From contig CM024755.1 of assembly GCA_014218235.1 (NCBI GenBank), forward strand, positions 97,196,948 to 97,260,947: a DNA stretch of 64,000 nt, in the 5' to 3' direction. Shown piece by piece: positions 10,940 through 22,397 of this stretch. A program made the position numbers and the translations under genes. This stretch comes from Colocasia esculenta (lineage: Eukaryota > Streptophyta > Magnoliopsida > Alismatales > Araceae). Each line of letters opens with the position of its first letter. Positions within the stretch are counted from its first letter, which is position 1. The notes below the pieces were generated by a model, which made no database searches, had not been told where the DNA came from, and saw only the letters and a list, made by a program, of their open reading frames with translations.

Positions 10940-12063
10940 GAGAGGATGAGAAATGGGGGAACTAAGAAGGATACACTAAAATACAAATAAGGGGTACAAC
11001 AACAGTTATAAACACACAAGAAGGGGATGAGAAAAGGAGTTCTCAAGCAAACACCCAAGTTAACATGATATGTGTCAGGGTTTTAGGGTTATCACTTAAC
11101 CTTTTAATGGATTGATTTAATTAAATTACCCTCGGCTAAAGAAGGACCCTAATGGGTATGAACTCAAGTACTCCGGTGACACTAAAGGGGACACACAACT
11201 CACGCGTGAGACAGCCTGAACTATGGGTACAACGAGCCCAGAAAACCGCAACGTGCGAACGACCACGGGGACTTACGGAGGCCCTCGGTAGGTAGTCCTG
11301 GTCAGCCCACGAGTGCTCGCAGGTGAGAGGGCCCACTCTAGCAAGGAGGAAGACCTAGTCTACATGGGACAAAAGTGTATGCATGAGTCTAGGTGCCTGT
11401 AAAGTCTAACCTAAACTAACACACAGCAACTGGTAGGTCTCTACTGACATCGCGACGACCAGATCTACTGCGACCTCATAGCGACCGAGGACGCCGCCGT
11501 GGCATTAACAGGGTGCAGAAACCCACAGTCACACGCAAACAGTAAGCAAATAGACTAACCTAAAGCACAACACAAGCATAGAAGAGAGTAAACAACACAA
11601 CATGACTCTCTAAACACATAGAAACCGACACATGGATCAAAAGCAGTAACATACAATGCGTACCTGTTAACGCGTCCTCTAACGCCGACACGACAGTATC
11701 GCGGCCGCCCGACCCAGTGCGACAACACTCAAGAGCCAACAACAGAACAAAACGGAAAATCAGAACCCTAGAAGGATTCTATCAGGCAGGAGCACGAATA
11801 TGCATGGCAACACAGCATGAATAACACATAGAGGTAGTCTTAGTGAATCAACAATGTTAGAAAGAGAGAAGGAACGCGTACTTAAAGTCACGTCCAGCTT
11901 TGTGGACGTGATAGTGTCGTGACACCGTGATCCGTCGCGTCAAGAACCGAGAACAGGGGAACAAACAAAACACAAAAATAAACTATAACAAGGTTCTACA
12001 AAGCACATAAACACAACATGATGGCAGGCAAACAAGCAAGATCAACGAGGTTAGCACTGAAGG
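10940..12063 (-). other. Untranslated leader of the Tat-type element
   Basis: About 1.1 kb lie between primer site and reading frame. I see no convincing protein. It holds CpG-rich patches (11450-11510, 11690-11710, 11890-11950, with the text ATCCGTCGCGTC) like those in the LTRs. Confidence 0.4.
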
Positions 12064-12083
12064 TCCCATCGTGATCGCCAAAA
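12064..12083 (-). other. Primer binding site, tRNA-Arg-like (Tat-type element)
   Basis: On the minus strand the sequence after the LTR reads TTTTGGCGATCACGATGGGA. Plant Tat/Ogre elements use TTTGGCGAC... complementary to a tRNA-Arg; this copy matches the first part and diverges after it. It sits two bases from the proposed LTR end. Confidence 0.5.
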
Positions 12084-12085
12084 GG

Positions 12086-13505
12086 TGTAATCACGAGGTT
12101 GTGCCACCCCTCGAAACACGCAACACGATGATTTTAAGAGCTTAAAAGATGTAACATGGATTAAAGGAAAGTGTGATCGCCACCTAGCTAGTTGCCATGA
12201 TTTAGAATTAAAAAAGGATAACTATACTAGGAAAGGGAGAGAGAACAGGGCACTGACCTTTTTCATGACAGGTCTCCCCGCCACGATGATGCTAGTGTCG
12301 CGACGCCCCACCAGGGCACGTTATGCTTGTCGTGACGCCCTTGTCGGCCGCGTTCTTTGCAGTGCGGGAGAATGATGGTTGGACCTTCTTCCTGTCCTCC
12401 GGCCGGCCAGAGAACAAGAGGTCCTCGTCTGATGATGCTTGGGTGCCTGCCAAAACAAAGAGAAACAAAAAATAAACCCTGTTAGAACATGTTTAAACAT
12501 AGCATCTATTCAAAAATGAAAGGAATGGGGAGAGCATGGAGGGAACGAACCTGGGGAAACCCCTTGGGTATATGGAAAACGTGGGAGGAAAAGATAAAAA
12601 TGTGTCCTATCTAAAAACTAGAGTAATCTGCATGAAAGGAGAATGAGAGAGGGGGAGGAAGAAAGAGCCCCCAATGGGGCGACTCCCTGGCCACTGATGA
12701 TGTCTCTGAATGTTGGAAAAACCTCAGAAGTCACCTCCTCCATGCCCAAGCTTCATAGATGAAGAAAATTGCATCACTTGGTGAAGAGAATGTGATGAAA
12801 TATGGAGGAATGAGAGGGCCACGAGCTAAGTGTCGGGTCTGGCAAGAATTCGGCAGCACTTCGTGGTGAAAAGGGGGCTCTCCTTCCTCTGAAGGAGAAG
12901 AGGTGCTTATATAGAGCATGAGGGAGAAAAACCCGTCCATGGGAGATAATGACAAAAAATGAAGGATAAATCCAAGGGAAATTCATGGGGAAGAGTCCTA
13001 GGGAGGCCCCAGAGTGCCCTACAACCTTAAATCGCGGCCAAGGGGTTGGGAGGTTGCTTTGGGATGAGGATAATGCCAATGGAGGATAAATAGGAGGTGG
13101 TTGCGGAGTCCAGCACACACGGCTGTAGTCGTGACGGGTCATAGGGGCGTGACAAGGATAGTCGCAATGGCCATAAGGGCCGCGACCCTAAAGCCACGTG
13201 CATGGATATGCATGGACTATCGCGACGGACAAGGAGGGCGCGATAAGGCTAACGATATGCTACGACCTGGTGCGTTAATAAAATCGATTATTCTCAAAGA
13301 TTTAGATTAGTTATAAGGGAGAATAACGGACCATTAAGCACAATGACTCTTTGAAAATGGATAATGAACGGGATATCAAGAAAATTAGGCTTAAAATGGG
13401 CTCTCAACAAGGCTAATGATGGGCTCAAGGTGAGTGACCAACTTGGGGCTCACTAAGAGAACAAGAATAATGGTTCGACTTATAGGCCAGAATCGGGTGT
13501 CTACA
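12086..13505 (-). repeat. LTR of the Tat-type element
   Basis: The 1420-bp LTR is bounded by TG...CA ends (minus strand TGTAGACACC ... GTGATTACA). It is supported by a TATA box in the right orientation and the primer site outside its end. No second copy is in the window, so the boundaries rest on motifs only. CpG-rich text is at 12290-12360 and 13110-13260. Confidence 0.55.
12905..12914 (-). promoter_or_regulatory. TATA box of the Tat-type LTR
   Basis: On the minus strand CTATATAAGC lies mid-LTR, with a pyrimidine/purine leader following, as expected for the U3/R border. Confidence 0.5.
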
Positions 13506-14130
13506 CCTGTAAGGGATTCTGAACAGTATCTGATAGCGGTAGATCTCCAATCCAGATATCATTCATAATGTCAATCTTGTCACCCTTACCATGAATCCAT
13601 CTAGTGTTATTATGAATGATAGTGTTCGCTGCCAGACAAATCCTCTTCGGCTTGCTTGGAATATTATTGTAACTTGTAGATTGAAACCTCCTTCTGGCAT
13701 AAGTAGCCTAAAGAGAACTCCCATGACGAATATTCCACAGTTATTTAAGTGCAAGGGACATTTGGACATAATGCAAATTCCGGACTCCAAGACCTCCTTC
13801 AAGTTTGGGATGCTGAATAGTTTTCCAAGCAACTCAGTGGCGACGATGGGAACCATCCGATCCATTCCAGAAGAAAGTTGCAGATAACTTCTGAAGGTAG
13901 GATATCACAGATTTCAGAAGAAAAGATGTAGCAGCCAGGTAGACTGGGATAGAAGAGACCATAGAATTAATCAAAATAATCCAGCCAGCTTGCGAAATTA
14001 GCTTGGACTTCCAACTCCCTAACTTAACATTAACCTTATCAATTAGGCTCTTGTAATCAGCTGTCAACACTCTTTCAGATCTTAGCGGAACACCCAGGTA
14101 TATTATGGGTATATTACTTACATGAGGCTT
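13506..14130 (-). pseudogene. LINE reverse transcriptase C-terminal fragment
   Basis: Minus-strand translation gives hallmarks of the C-terminal half of plant LINE ORF2: NIPIIYLGVPLRSERVL, KLGSWKSKLISQAG, SSIPVYLAATSF, then DRMVPIVA after a frame break and NDIWIGDLPLSD near the left end. These lie after the reverse transcriptase core and before the zf-RVT region. Several stops and shifts are present. The fragment is 5'-truncated, as LINE insertions usually are, and its 3' side is cut by the Tat-type LTR at 13505. Confidence 0.75.
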
Positions 14131-14139
14131 ATCAAAAAT

Positions 14140-14589
14140 CACTGAGAAATTCTCCTTGTCCAGAAAGGTTTCTTGCCTTAAATGGCAGTCCAAAATCACA
14201 TGATGTTTAGACAACTAGTCTGCTCCAAGGATTACATCACACTCCCACATTTCAAGGCATATCAAATCACTCGAAAAATTGTGTTCTTTAACCAAAAATT
14301 TTCTGACAAGATAATATTCTTCAAGTTTCTTTCCCTCACTAAGAGGAGTGGCAACTTCAAGTTTTATAGGTAGGGGAACTAATTGTATCTTTAAGGATCT
14401 AGCGAACACATGAATGATAAAGGAATGAGTAGCTCCTGAATCAAATAGAACATATGTAGGTTTGGAGTTCACTAGAAGTATACCTTCAACAAGTCCACCT
14501 TCTTGCGAAGATTCTGACTCCACTTCCTGAATGGCTTGCAGACGCCCTTGTTTGGCTTGGGAATTCTGGGATGCTGGTACATTTTTCAT
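14140..14589 (-). pseudogene. Gypsy-3 aspartic protease domain, with stop
   Basis: The minus-strand frame from 14589 carries YVLFDSGATHSFI, the retropepsin active site (Asp-Ser-Gly). It then reads CDVILGAD and a stop exactly where the family has the tryptophan of the DWL motif; the frame continues LSKHHVILDCHL beyond it. The coding sequence merges into LINE text near 14130. Confidence 0.75.
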
Positions 14590-15061
14590 CTTTCAAGGAT
14601 CCGAGTTGGTTGCTTCCACACCGGAGGCAAGCACCCAACTTTCTTAAAAAATTCTCAGTTTTATGTCCATTGAGATGACAATGTTGACAAATGTCTATAT
14701 TTCCAACTAAACCTTTTCCTGATTTCTTGGTGAACTATTGTTCTTTATAGGCATTTCCCGTATTAAACTTCCTCTTGTGATCAGTTGTTGAAGAGTTTTC
14801 ATTAAATCTCCCTTTTATCCTTTCTAATGTTTCATTTGCAGCTTCTAGAGCCAAGGCCCTCTTGACCATTTCAGAATATGTGGTAATTAAGTGGGGTGTC
14901 AATTGAGTGATAAAGTTGGGGCATAAGCCATTCATAAACCTTTTCATCTTCAATTTTTATGTATCTATTAAATGAGAAGCATATTTAGACAGTCGAGCAA
15001 ACTGTGATTCATATTCAGACACTATCATTCCCCGTTGCTTTAGATTAGCAAACTAGGTAGC
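14590..15061 (-). pseudogene. Gypsy-3 gag, C-terminal half with zinc knuckle
   Basis: Left of the solo LTR, gag resumes on the minus strand: a capsid helix region with GLCPNFITQLTPH (14735-14953), then two degenerate knuckle-like groups near 14640-14690 (CQHCHLNGH... with the last Cys changed, and CLRCGS). It matches the piece at 17681-18678, from which it was separated by the solo LTR insertion. Confidence 0.7.
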
Positions 15062-15066
15062 CTTTT

Positions 15067-17675
15067 TGTAACATCCCTGTCCCCCTTTGTGGGTTTGCCC
15101 TCTCGGCTGAGGTCGCGACAGAGCGATCCGTCGCCTTCTGAAGGAGACGGAGGTGACCATCGCGTTCTGATTATGAACGCGCCGGCCGCCCCCGTCACAA
15201 CAAGACTCTGATAGCGGACAGTTCTTTTGTCATCTTGTTGTCTAGACAGTGTAGACACGTGTCGGTGTGCATGCTTGACCACGACATACTGGCCCGTCGT
15301 GATCAGATGTCAGCGTTGCATGCAAGCCACGTGGTGGCTTTGACCGTCAAGGTCGCAGATGCTAAGATCACGACGTAGTAGGGCGTCGCGTTAGCATTGC
15401 TAACGCGACGACCAGGGCCGTCGCATTCTCAATGTCTGCGTTTAAGTTGCTCTGGCCGAGAGCAAAAGCCCCATTTGCCTCTTTGCTCTGTGCTTTCTTC
15501 CTCCGGTGATCTCCCCTTTGTGTGTGCTCCGTGGGAGCTTGGGAAGGAGGCTTTTGGCTTGTCTTGGTAAGTGTTGGTTGCGCTTGTGAGGTTTGTACAT
15601 TTGTTGGGTTTGATTGTGAAGATCTCCTCTTCTTTCTCTCCTCCTTACTGTGTGTTCTTCATGTTTGGTGTGCAACTTCTCCATTGGTTCAAGGAGGAGG
15701 TGCTCGGCTCGCGAGAGGCGGCTCTTGGAGCGTTGGAGCTCGGAGGTGGAGGGGTGCTAGCCTACGAGAAGGCCCCTTTGAGGTGGTTCTTCATTAGGAG
15801 GTAGGGACCCCCAAACCATCCCCTAGTTCTACCATGATAGGGCCAAACCCCCTTCTCCAAGACTAGGATCTTTGTTTAGGATGTGCACTGTGCTTCATGA
15901 TCCTTGTGTGATGGTTGCATGATGTTGGTTTGGTTGAATTCATGCTTGGATTGGGGTGTCCATGAAGAGTGTTTTATGTTGTACATGTGTGGTTTAGAGT
16001 GTACCTTTACCTTCCTTGGCATGCATAGGGTTGTTTGGGGTGGTTTGGATGATAATTAGCATGTTTCCCATGTTTCTACGCCTCCCCTCCCCATGTTGTA
16101 TCATTTTGTGGCTTTTGGGGTGTGTGTGGTGCTCTGTTTGGGGCACTCGGCTGTGGTTGCGACGGGCTTCCCAGTTGTGACCAGGTCGCGACGTATCATT
16201 GCGTCACATTCTCTTGAACGCGCCCCAGACCCGTCGCGTCTAGCAAACGCGATGGGTACATGGCCGGAGGTCAGGAGTTCGTGGTCTAGTCGGATCGCGA
16301 CCACTGACCCCATTGCGATGAGGTCACGACGGGCTACGTGTCGCATCCAACAGACCTGGGCTTGTTGCGGTGCCCTTAGCCAGCGCGTTCTTATTGCGAC
16401 GGGTGCAAGGGCCGCCTTCCGGATTCCTGTCGTGACCGGCATAGCCGTCGCTTTCTGGTCGCGACATGCCGATATGTCACCTCTCTGACCAAGAGCGACT
16501 GACAGTGGGTTTTGACATTTTGCTTCCACTGCAACTCAATTTTCTTGGCACCTGTGCTATTCCTAGTGCAGTGCTACTCTAGTCTCTTCGCCCGGTGCTT
16601 GGCACTTGAGGGCTTGTTCGCGAGACAGGTTGTTACCGTTACCTTGGACCCCCGGTCCCCACACGCCTATGTCAGAGGGGGTTGCACCGGGTGGCGGAGT
16701 TTGCTCGAGTCGTTGACTCTGGTAGCAGTAAGGGAAAATAGTGGGGCAACGACGTGAGTCGTTTGTAGAGCTCTCTTAGCTGAGTCTAGGACACCGGGTA
16801 GTTCGTAGCTCGTACGGCATAGATCAGCTAGTCCTTTCTCACTGCCTCACTCTACGTGGTTCTGGAACCATTTAGAGGGGTCAGGCGTTGGACCGTAGTC
16901 CAGCTAGTATATGGCAGTTGTGTTTGTTCTTAGTTCCGCGTCTCACTCTGACGGGAGGTGCTAGACATGGACTGTTGGTCGAGGGTAAGGCGCACGGTGC
17001 ACCTGACTGGCTAACTAGTGTAGCATTCTGTAGCTAGTGTGTTTGTCCAGGCAGTGTCTAGTGTCTGTGTTTACAGCTGGGTTCTTATGGTGCCTTGGTT
17101 TACATGGGTTTTTTGGTCCCGCTGTGTAGCCTAGACCGACGACCATGTAGTTTCTTTCACGCTTCCGCACTTGACTCTATTTAGTAGAATAGACTCTACT
17201 GCTTTATTTATTATTTCACTTAGTTCTATTCTTCTGTTAGAACCAGTGGGAGATTGGTAGTCCCTACTGGGCTTCTTCGTGAAGCTCACTCCCTGTTTTG
17301 TAGGTGAGACTTTACAGCAGCTCCCTCCGCGGCGAACTGAGGAGACGGGCCCGTAGTAGTCAGTGTCTCTAGTGAGCAGTGTTCCCCCAGTAGTTGTACT
17401 TCACCCTCGGGGTATGCCCTTAAGGGACCTGTCTTTCCCTTTTATATTTAGCACTTGTACTTTATTTACTTTGGGACTGTACTAGACTGTTATCTAGTGA
17501 TGGACACATTTCGTTCACTTGTGGTGCACTTTAGTTCGTTTTTTGTTATTTATCTCTATTACATATCTTATTAGACCGATCCATTAGCCCTTCTGGGTCT
17601 CTGGATTCATGGGCGGTGGTCCCGATGTTCGGATTCTTGGTGGGAGCCAAGAGTCCGAGCGGCATGGTCGTTACA
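15067..17675 (+). repeat. Solo LTR (Tekay-like gypsy) with target duplication CTTTT
   Basis: The 2609-bp sequence starts TGTAACATCC and ends GGTCGTTACA. It is flanked by CTTTT at 15062-15066 and 17676-17680, with no internal coding domain. Text near the end (GAAGCTCACTCCCTG...GTAGGTGAGAC...GAGGAGACGG, 17280-17350) parallels the end of the Gypsy-1 LTR, which gives the + orientation. The gag frame of Gypsy-3 is recognisable on both sides. CpG-rich modules lie at 15100-15440 and 16140-16470. Unequal recombination between two LTRs of a former full element is the usual origin. Confidence 0.88.
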
Positions 17676-17680
17676 CTTTT

Positions 17681-18678
17681 TCTCTTGAACCACTTCGAAA
17701 AAATACTGTTCATTAAACAACTCAACAAACTCTTCCTAGACTATCTGATTTGGATCCTCAAACACAGACTCCGTAGCCTCCCACCAAGCTCGAGCATCAC
17801 GATCCAACTGAAATGTTGCCAAACGTATCTTATCCTCCTCTAAGCATCAGATTGCCCTAAAATTTCTTTCAATATCTTTTATCCAATTTTCGACCTCGTC
17901 AGGATCCGTGCTACCTGCAAATCTTGGAGGATCTAATCTTTGAAAGTATTTAAACATATTTCTTCCATTGGGACTTGGGAGTACTATTTTAGGCCATTGT
18001 CCTCATTACTCGTGTTAAATCATGCATGGTGGTTTCCATCTTTTTCCACTTTGCATCAACTCTGTCCATAACTATTTTAGAGAGTTATCTGAGACATCCA
18101 ACAATTCATACATTAATATAATCACTCAAACCAACATATATATATATATATATATATAAATGTTTTATCACATAGAGATGTTCTTCATCACATAACATTA
18201 ATACTTTCATTAATAACTCAAAAGTATTTACATCATCATCTTAATCCTCTCTTCATATATACACGAGAGTCATACATACAACTCACTATTTATCATAAGG
18301 AGAGGTTAACAAAAGTAAGTTCCCTAAACTTCCTACTTTGATTCATGTAAGTGTTGCAGATTCCACATATGGTTGTTGATTTCCCTTAGGATTATGATAC
18401 AACTCCCTTGTTGCATCCAACATCACCTCCCAATATTCTTCAAATTGGTGTAGCAATATCTTTTGTCCTATCTTCAAGTTATCCAAATTAGCCATCACCT
18501 GAGTCATAGGCTCTAAGGAAGCAAGGGGATTTCCTGCTAAAAATGCCCCAGTGGTTAACCTCAGTACATCTTCCTTCACTTGTATATGCGTCTCCTTCTG
18601 ACCCTGAACATATAATTCAATATATTGTCGTAATAGTTCCATGGCAGTCAGTAATCGATCTTGAGCATTCATGTCCAT
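17681..18678 (-). pseudogene. Gypsy-3 gag, N-terminal half
   Basis: The minus strand from ATG 18678 (MDMNAQDRLLTAMELL...) to ~18343 is open, 111 residues. After a gap the retrotransposon gag domain follows near 17960-17690, with recognisable LDPPRFAGSTDPDEVENWI, KIRLATFQLDRDARAWWEA and EEFVELFNEQYF pieces broken by stops. The frame ends where the solo LTR begins. Confidence 0.75.
18134..18158. repeat. (TA)n microsatellite
   Basis: A run of alternating AT/TA lies in the Gypsy-3 gag region. Confidence 0.9.
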
Positions 18679-18795
18679 TGTGTCACAAAGAATAAATTAA
18701 GTATATATATATACAAAAATTTCTATTACTTTTCTAACTAATCCCAGATTTCTATCCCAACTCACAAGTCATTTCTAAAGGTTTACAAAAACTAA

Positions 18796-19034
18796 GCTCT
18801 GATACCAATTAAACTTGTTTCATCCCAATAAATAATCACTTATCTAAAAATGACAGAATTTTAGTCTAAAAAGTAGCTCTGATACCAATTAAATCTGTCA
18901 CGTCCCAATAAATAATCACTTATCAAAAAATGACAAATTTTTAGTCTAAAAAGTAGTGATACCAATTAAACATGTCACGTCCCAATAAATAATCACTTAT
19001 CAAAAACTGACAGAATTTTAGTCTAAAAAGTAGA
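18796..19034 (-). repeat. Tandem triplication of the Gypsy-3 primer-site/LTR junction
   Basis: Three copies of an ~80-bp unit start at 18796, 18876 and ~18955. Each contains the minus-strand primer site (GCTCTGATACCA on +; the third copy has lost GCTC), a spacer, the LTR end TGTCACGTCCC (mutated in copy 1) and AATAAATAATCACTTATC...TTTTAGTCTAAAAAGTA. Only one copy can be original; duplication by replication slippage is the simple reading. Confidence 0.85.
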
Positions 19035-19964
19035 ACTTATATTATATGGACATATGTTTTTATTATAGCGGAATCTGAATTACAAAACACACTTTAGGTA
19101 AGTTAATAAAAGTGTGGGAAAGAAAATATGATATTTACATTGACCGCTATGGTTCTTAAAAAAAATCCTACAAAAGATCTAAAGATTGGTTCACGCTCAG
19201 CACGCACCCTTAATTGTTAGGTTCTTCCCGATCACCAGAATGAAAGTAGGAATTAATGAGCAATTGTGCTCAGTTGGATTTATCAAATAGTCATAATATG
19301 CCAGTAAACTGACATAAAGTGATCATCAATGAATATAATCGAGCAGAAGCGTATGAACAATAGATAATATGTATGTATAGAGATGCCCTTTCCATTCCAC
19401 CAACAAGTAAATATTCGTGTCATAACATATTTCATGGAAATGTTGACTAATTTAGTTTGTAGTGGTGTCATGCCAAACACCATGTTGATCCATACCGCTC
19501 TCTGTAGATTAAACGAATTCGGGTGCTCCTCTCGGGATTGGATCTGCCCCATGTGCACAGGCATTGGTCCAAGAGAGATCGAAGACCAAAAAGCATGTCA
19601 TCCCATTTCCATTTCTGATAAACATTCGTACATAGTACTTGACACTCATCAGAAGTAAAACAAGTTCTTGGAGATGAATTACTATGATATAGTATTCCAA
19701 AAAGGGAGCTAGAAGTATGAGAATCATGAATAGGTAATTAAACGACCAATGTTGTTTCAATGAGGTCATATGTACAGCAAAAATGTTATCATGTTGGTTG
19801 AGTAACTTTAGAACCCAAGAAAATAAGAAAGGTAGCTTGGTTGGACAGTTTAGAACCTCACTGTCTAGGGGTAGGTTGACCTCTTGATGGGTGTCTGTCG
19901 ACCTACAGAAGGAGTGTGTTGACCTGACTCATGGAGTGTAACAATTTAAATTGGCAAGAAAAAT
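18973..19964 (-). repeat. Probable Gypsy-3 5' LTR, far end unclear
   Basis: It begins on + with TGTCACGTCCC next to the primer site. LTR-like, non-coding and AT-rich; GGGTGCTCCTCTCGGGATTGG near 19520 has a counterpart near 20728. I could not find a second copy or a convincing CA end, so the right limit is simply the start of the next LTR-like unit. Confidence 0.45.
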
Positions 19965-21116
19965 TGTCACACCCCGCCAATTTAGCAGCGAAATAAATTG
20001 GGGGGACGTGAGCAAAGTACATGATATCGTATAATGTACAATAGTTGAGTAATTCAGAGCAACTAATGGACAATACTTGAAATAAACTCTTCATTTTATT
20101 GATAATTCTCAAAGACTATTACAACCACTAATTCAGAGCTAATATCTACGGCTCAATGACATCATTACACTGGAAAGGAAATTTAAGAAAATTTCTAACT
20201 AGACTCTATTAAACTAGGGTAATTTCATCGATATGACGCCATGTCATTCATCACTCTGGTCCTTTCCCATTGATGTGTGTAACGTCATCATTCGACTTAC
20301 TTGAGACACAATAACAAATCATACAGGGTGGGCGATAACGCTCAGTAGGACTTAAATCTCATGAGCCAAGCACACTTTAACTGATTAATACATTAAAGAG
20401 CAGAGTAGCTAATGATAGAGAGTCAAATAAAGTCGAGATTGTAGTGGCAATTTGATATCAAGTAAAACGTAAATGTCAAACAACAATATGAAACATGTAT
20501 AGTAAAGAGAGAGAAATTGGCCATATCATGAGATAGCACGATATCACGCAAGTCACAATAGCACTTGATTGATTTTCTTATCAATCGAGAGAGCATAGCA
20601 CTTTGTTTGTCAATAGACAACGAGAGAATATAACACTTTGTTTGATTGTCTTCGATTAAACTTGATAGTATGGCACTTTGGATGCATGCCTACATCCTGA
20701 TCATTGAACTCCCGCAGGCAAATGGCACTTTCGGGCGCACTTCCTAGGACCAGATCGGGCCCTTTATAATGTTGCATGGAATCGGTTATGTTTGTTATCT
20801 TAGACAATCAATAGATGGCCAAATAGAGTACCAAGAAATAGATGAGAGTAAATGAAAAATAGACGAGAGTGTAGAGAGAATGTGAATAGATGAGATAATA
20901 ATGATTAAATGAGAACTATTGGTTAGTTCACACAAAACAACGTTAAATATGTGATAGTAACAGTTGCACGACACGCATGATTGGTGCCGACAGTATTGTA
21001 GAATTCACTAACTGCCCACTGGTCGTGTTACGAACACAGTCTAGAGGTCTGACGTGATCTCAAGGTGAGAGGTAATCTAAGGTCATTGGATCATGTTGAT
21101 CCCTAAAGGTAAATAT
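19965..21116 (-). repeat. LTR-like relic split by Copia-1 (left part)
   Basis: TGTCACACCCCGCC at 19965 is a common end of plant gypsy LTRs read on the minus strand. Inside are three loose repeats of GCACTTTG (20598-20680). No gene is visible. The DNA is interrupted by Copia-1, whose target copy AATAT is at 21112-21116; the other side resumes at 38287. Confidence 0.4.
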
Positions 21117-21354
21117 TGTTGGGTTGAGTGTGTTTTGGAATTTCCTAAAGTTGTACTTTAATGATGACCAATGAACATCACTCATACCTTGATTTTGATG
21201 ATGACATATTGAACATGTTATACATTTTATACATATCACAGCAATGCTTAAACAACATGTTTTTGATGTTTAATATCTCACATTTTAATGATAATATCTT
21301 GTATTAATGGTTTACACTTTATATTTTCAGGTTTACACAAATTTGTCACAGTGG

Positions 21355-21576
21355 TGTCGACACAGTCCACCTGTTTGTCGACACTAGTTCACTGTCCCAG
21401 AAGCCTGTTCTGAAGTAGTAGCCAGTGGTGTCGACATAGTCTGCCTGTGTGTCGACACAGTCTGCCTGTGGTGTCGACACAGTGCACCTGCGTGTCGACA
21501 CTAGTTCACTATCCCAGAAGCCTGTTCTGAAGCAGTAGCCAGTGGTGTCGACACAGTCTGCCTGTGTGTCGACACA
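21355..21576. promoter_or_regulatory. TGTCGACA palindrome cluster in Copia-1 LTR promoter region
   Basis: About seven copies of the 8-bp palindrome TGTCGACA (one mutated to TGTCGACAT) lie within 220 bp, upstream of the TATA box. Copies alternate GGTGTCGACACAGTC and TGTGTCGACACTAG contexts, partly through duplication of a ~120-bp block. The cluster recurs in the 3' LTR (36935-37135). A transcription factor binding array is inferred. Confidence 0.7.
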
Positions 21577-21694
21577 CTTCGACTAAAGCTCAAAAATGGG
21601 AATTTTTTTGGACACGTGGGTACTTAGGAATCAAGGGATTTGATCTAGATTTCTGTGCCCATGCACCCTAAGGCACCTCATGGACATATGGGGC

Positions 21695-21702
21695 TATAAA
21701 TA
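21695..21702 (+). promoter_or_regulatory. TATA box of Copia-1 LTR
   Basis: GGGCTATAAATACCC has the same context as the boxes at 37253-37260 and 52930-52937, so it is conserved in both copia families. Confidence 0.8.
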
Positions 21703-22190
21703 CCCATGATCCTTGTACCCGAAAGGGAACCAAGCCCATACAACTCCCAAAAAGCTTTTGGAGGCAAAAGGCGCTCTTCCAGGTCTTGCTCCATCTCCAG
21801 AAGCTGCAGGCCATCCTTTCAAGAGGAAGGACGTGGGATTCAAGGCCAATCTCTGGAGAGAAGGTTGATGTGCTGATGAAGGAAGCAGATCCAACTGAAG
21901 ATCAGCAGCAGAAGAAGAGTTTCAGGCAATTCAGATGCCAGTGGAGCAGAGCATCGCAAATTGAAGGGGATCTTCATTGAATTCTTTCAAGTCTCTTCAA
22001 TTCGAGCTTCTGTAAGACTTCTTCACTAAGGAACATTTATTTTATTCATTTCTTGGGGTGTTCTTCACACTTTCTTCTGTGAGATCTGTGCATGAAGTTT
22101 TGTGTAGATTTTTATGTACGATTGAGTCTGTGAGACTGATCATTGCTAGAGGATCTGATTTCTTTTGTCTTTGATCTAGCTCTAGTTTGT

Positions 22191-22397
22191 GAGCCGTCGA
22201 GCTCTTGTTTATGAGTCGTTGTACTCACTGTGTGGTTTGAGCCGTCGTGCTCAATTTGGAGTCGTCATGCTCCTGTTGTGGTTTGAGTCATTGTGCCCAG
22301 TTTTTGGAGTCATTGTGCTCTAGGTTGTGTGTTTGAGCCGTCGAGCTCAAGGGTGTTTTGAGTCGTCGTGCTCCGGTGTGAGTTGTACTCTTTTGAG
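22191..22397 (+). repeat. Hairpin array in Copia-1 LTR leader
   Basis: Eight to nine units of a 14-nt GAG...CTC motif are spaced 20-30 nt apart: GAGCCGTCGAGCTC, GAGTCGTTGTACTC, GAGCCGTCGTGCTC, GAGTCGTCATGCTC and so on. Each can form a 4-bp stem; GAGC pairs with GCTC and GAGT with ACTC, so paired positions change together. They lie ~460-670 nt after the expected start of transcription. The 3' LTR has the same array at 37760-37960. Confidence 0.7.

Larger units (their letters stand above)
10500..13505 (-). mobile_element. Tat/Ogre-type gypsy element, 5' part only
   Basis: Read on the minus strand this is a 5' LTR (13505 down to 12086), a primer site and about 1.6 kb of leader with one reading frame, cut off at 10499 where Gypsy-1 inserted. 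The primer site resembles the tRNA-Arg type used by Tat/Ogre/Retand elements rather than iMet. No pol is visible; it should lie left of Gypsy-1, outside the window. Lineage is inferred from the primer site and LTR start (TGTAGACACCC) alone. Confidence 0.55.
14131..18972 (-). mobile_element. Gypsy-3: old Ty3/gypsy remnant (primer site, gag, start of PR)
   Basis: On the minus strand, from the primer site at 18807 down, come gag, a zinc knuckle and the start of an aspartic protease. The sequence then passes into LINE at ~14130, and reverse transcriptase onward is missing. A solo LTR interrupts gag at 15067-17675. Stops and shifts throughout mark an old copy. Confidence 0.75.

Noticed and set aside
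12731..13310. Frames of 69-122 residues in the Tat-type LTR
   Set aside because: LTR leader sequence with TATA box orientation opposite to some of them; no domain.
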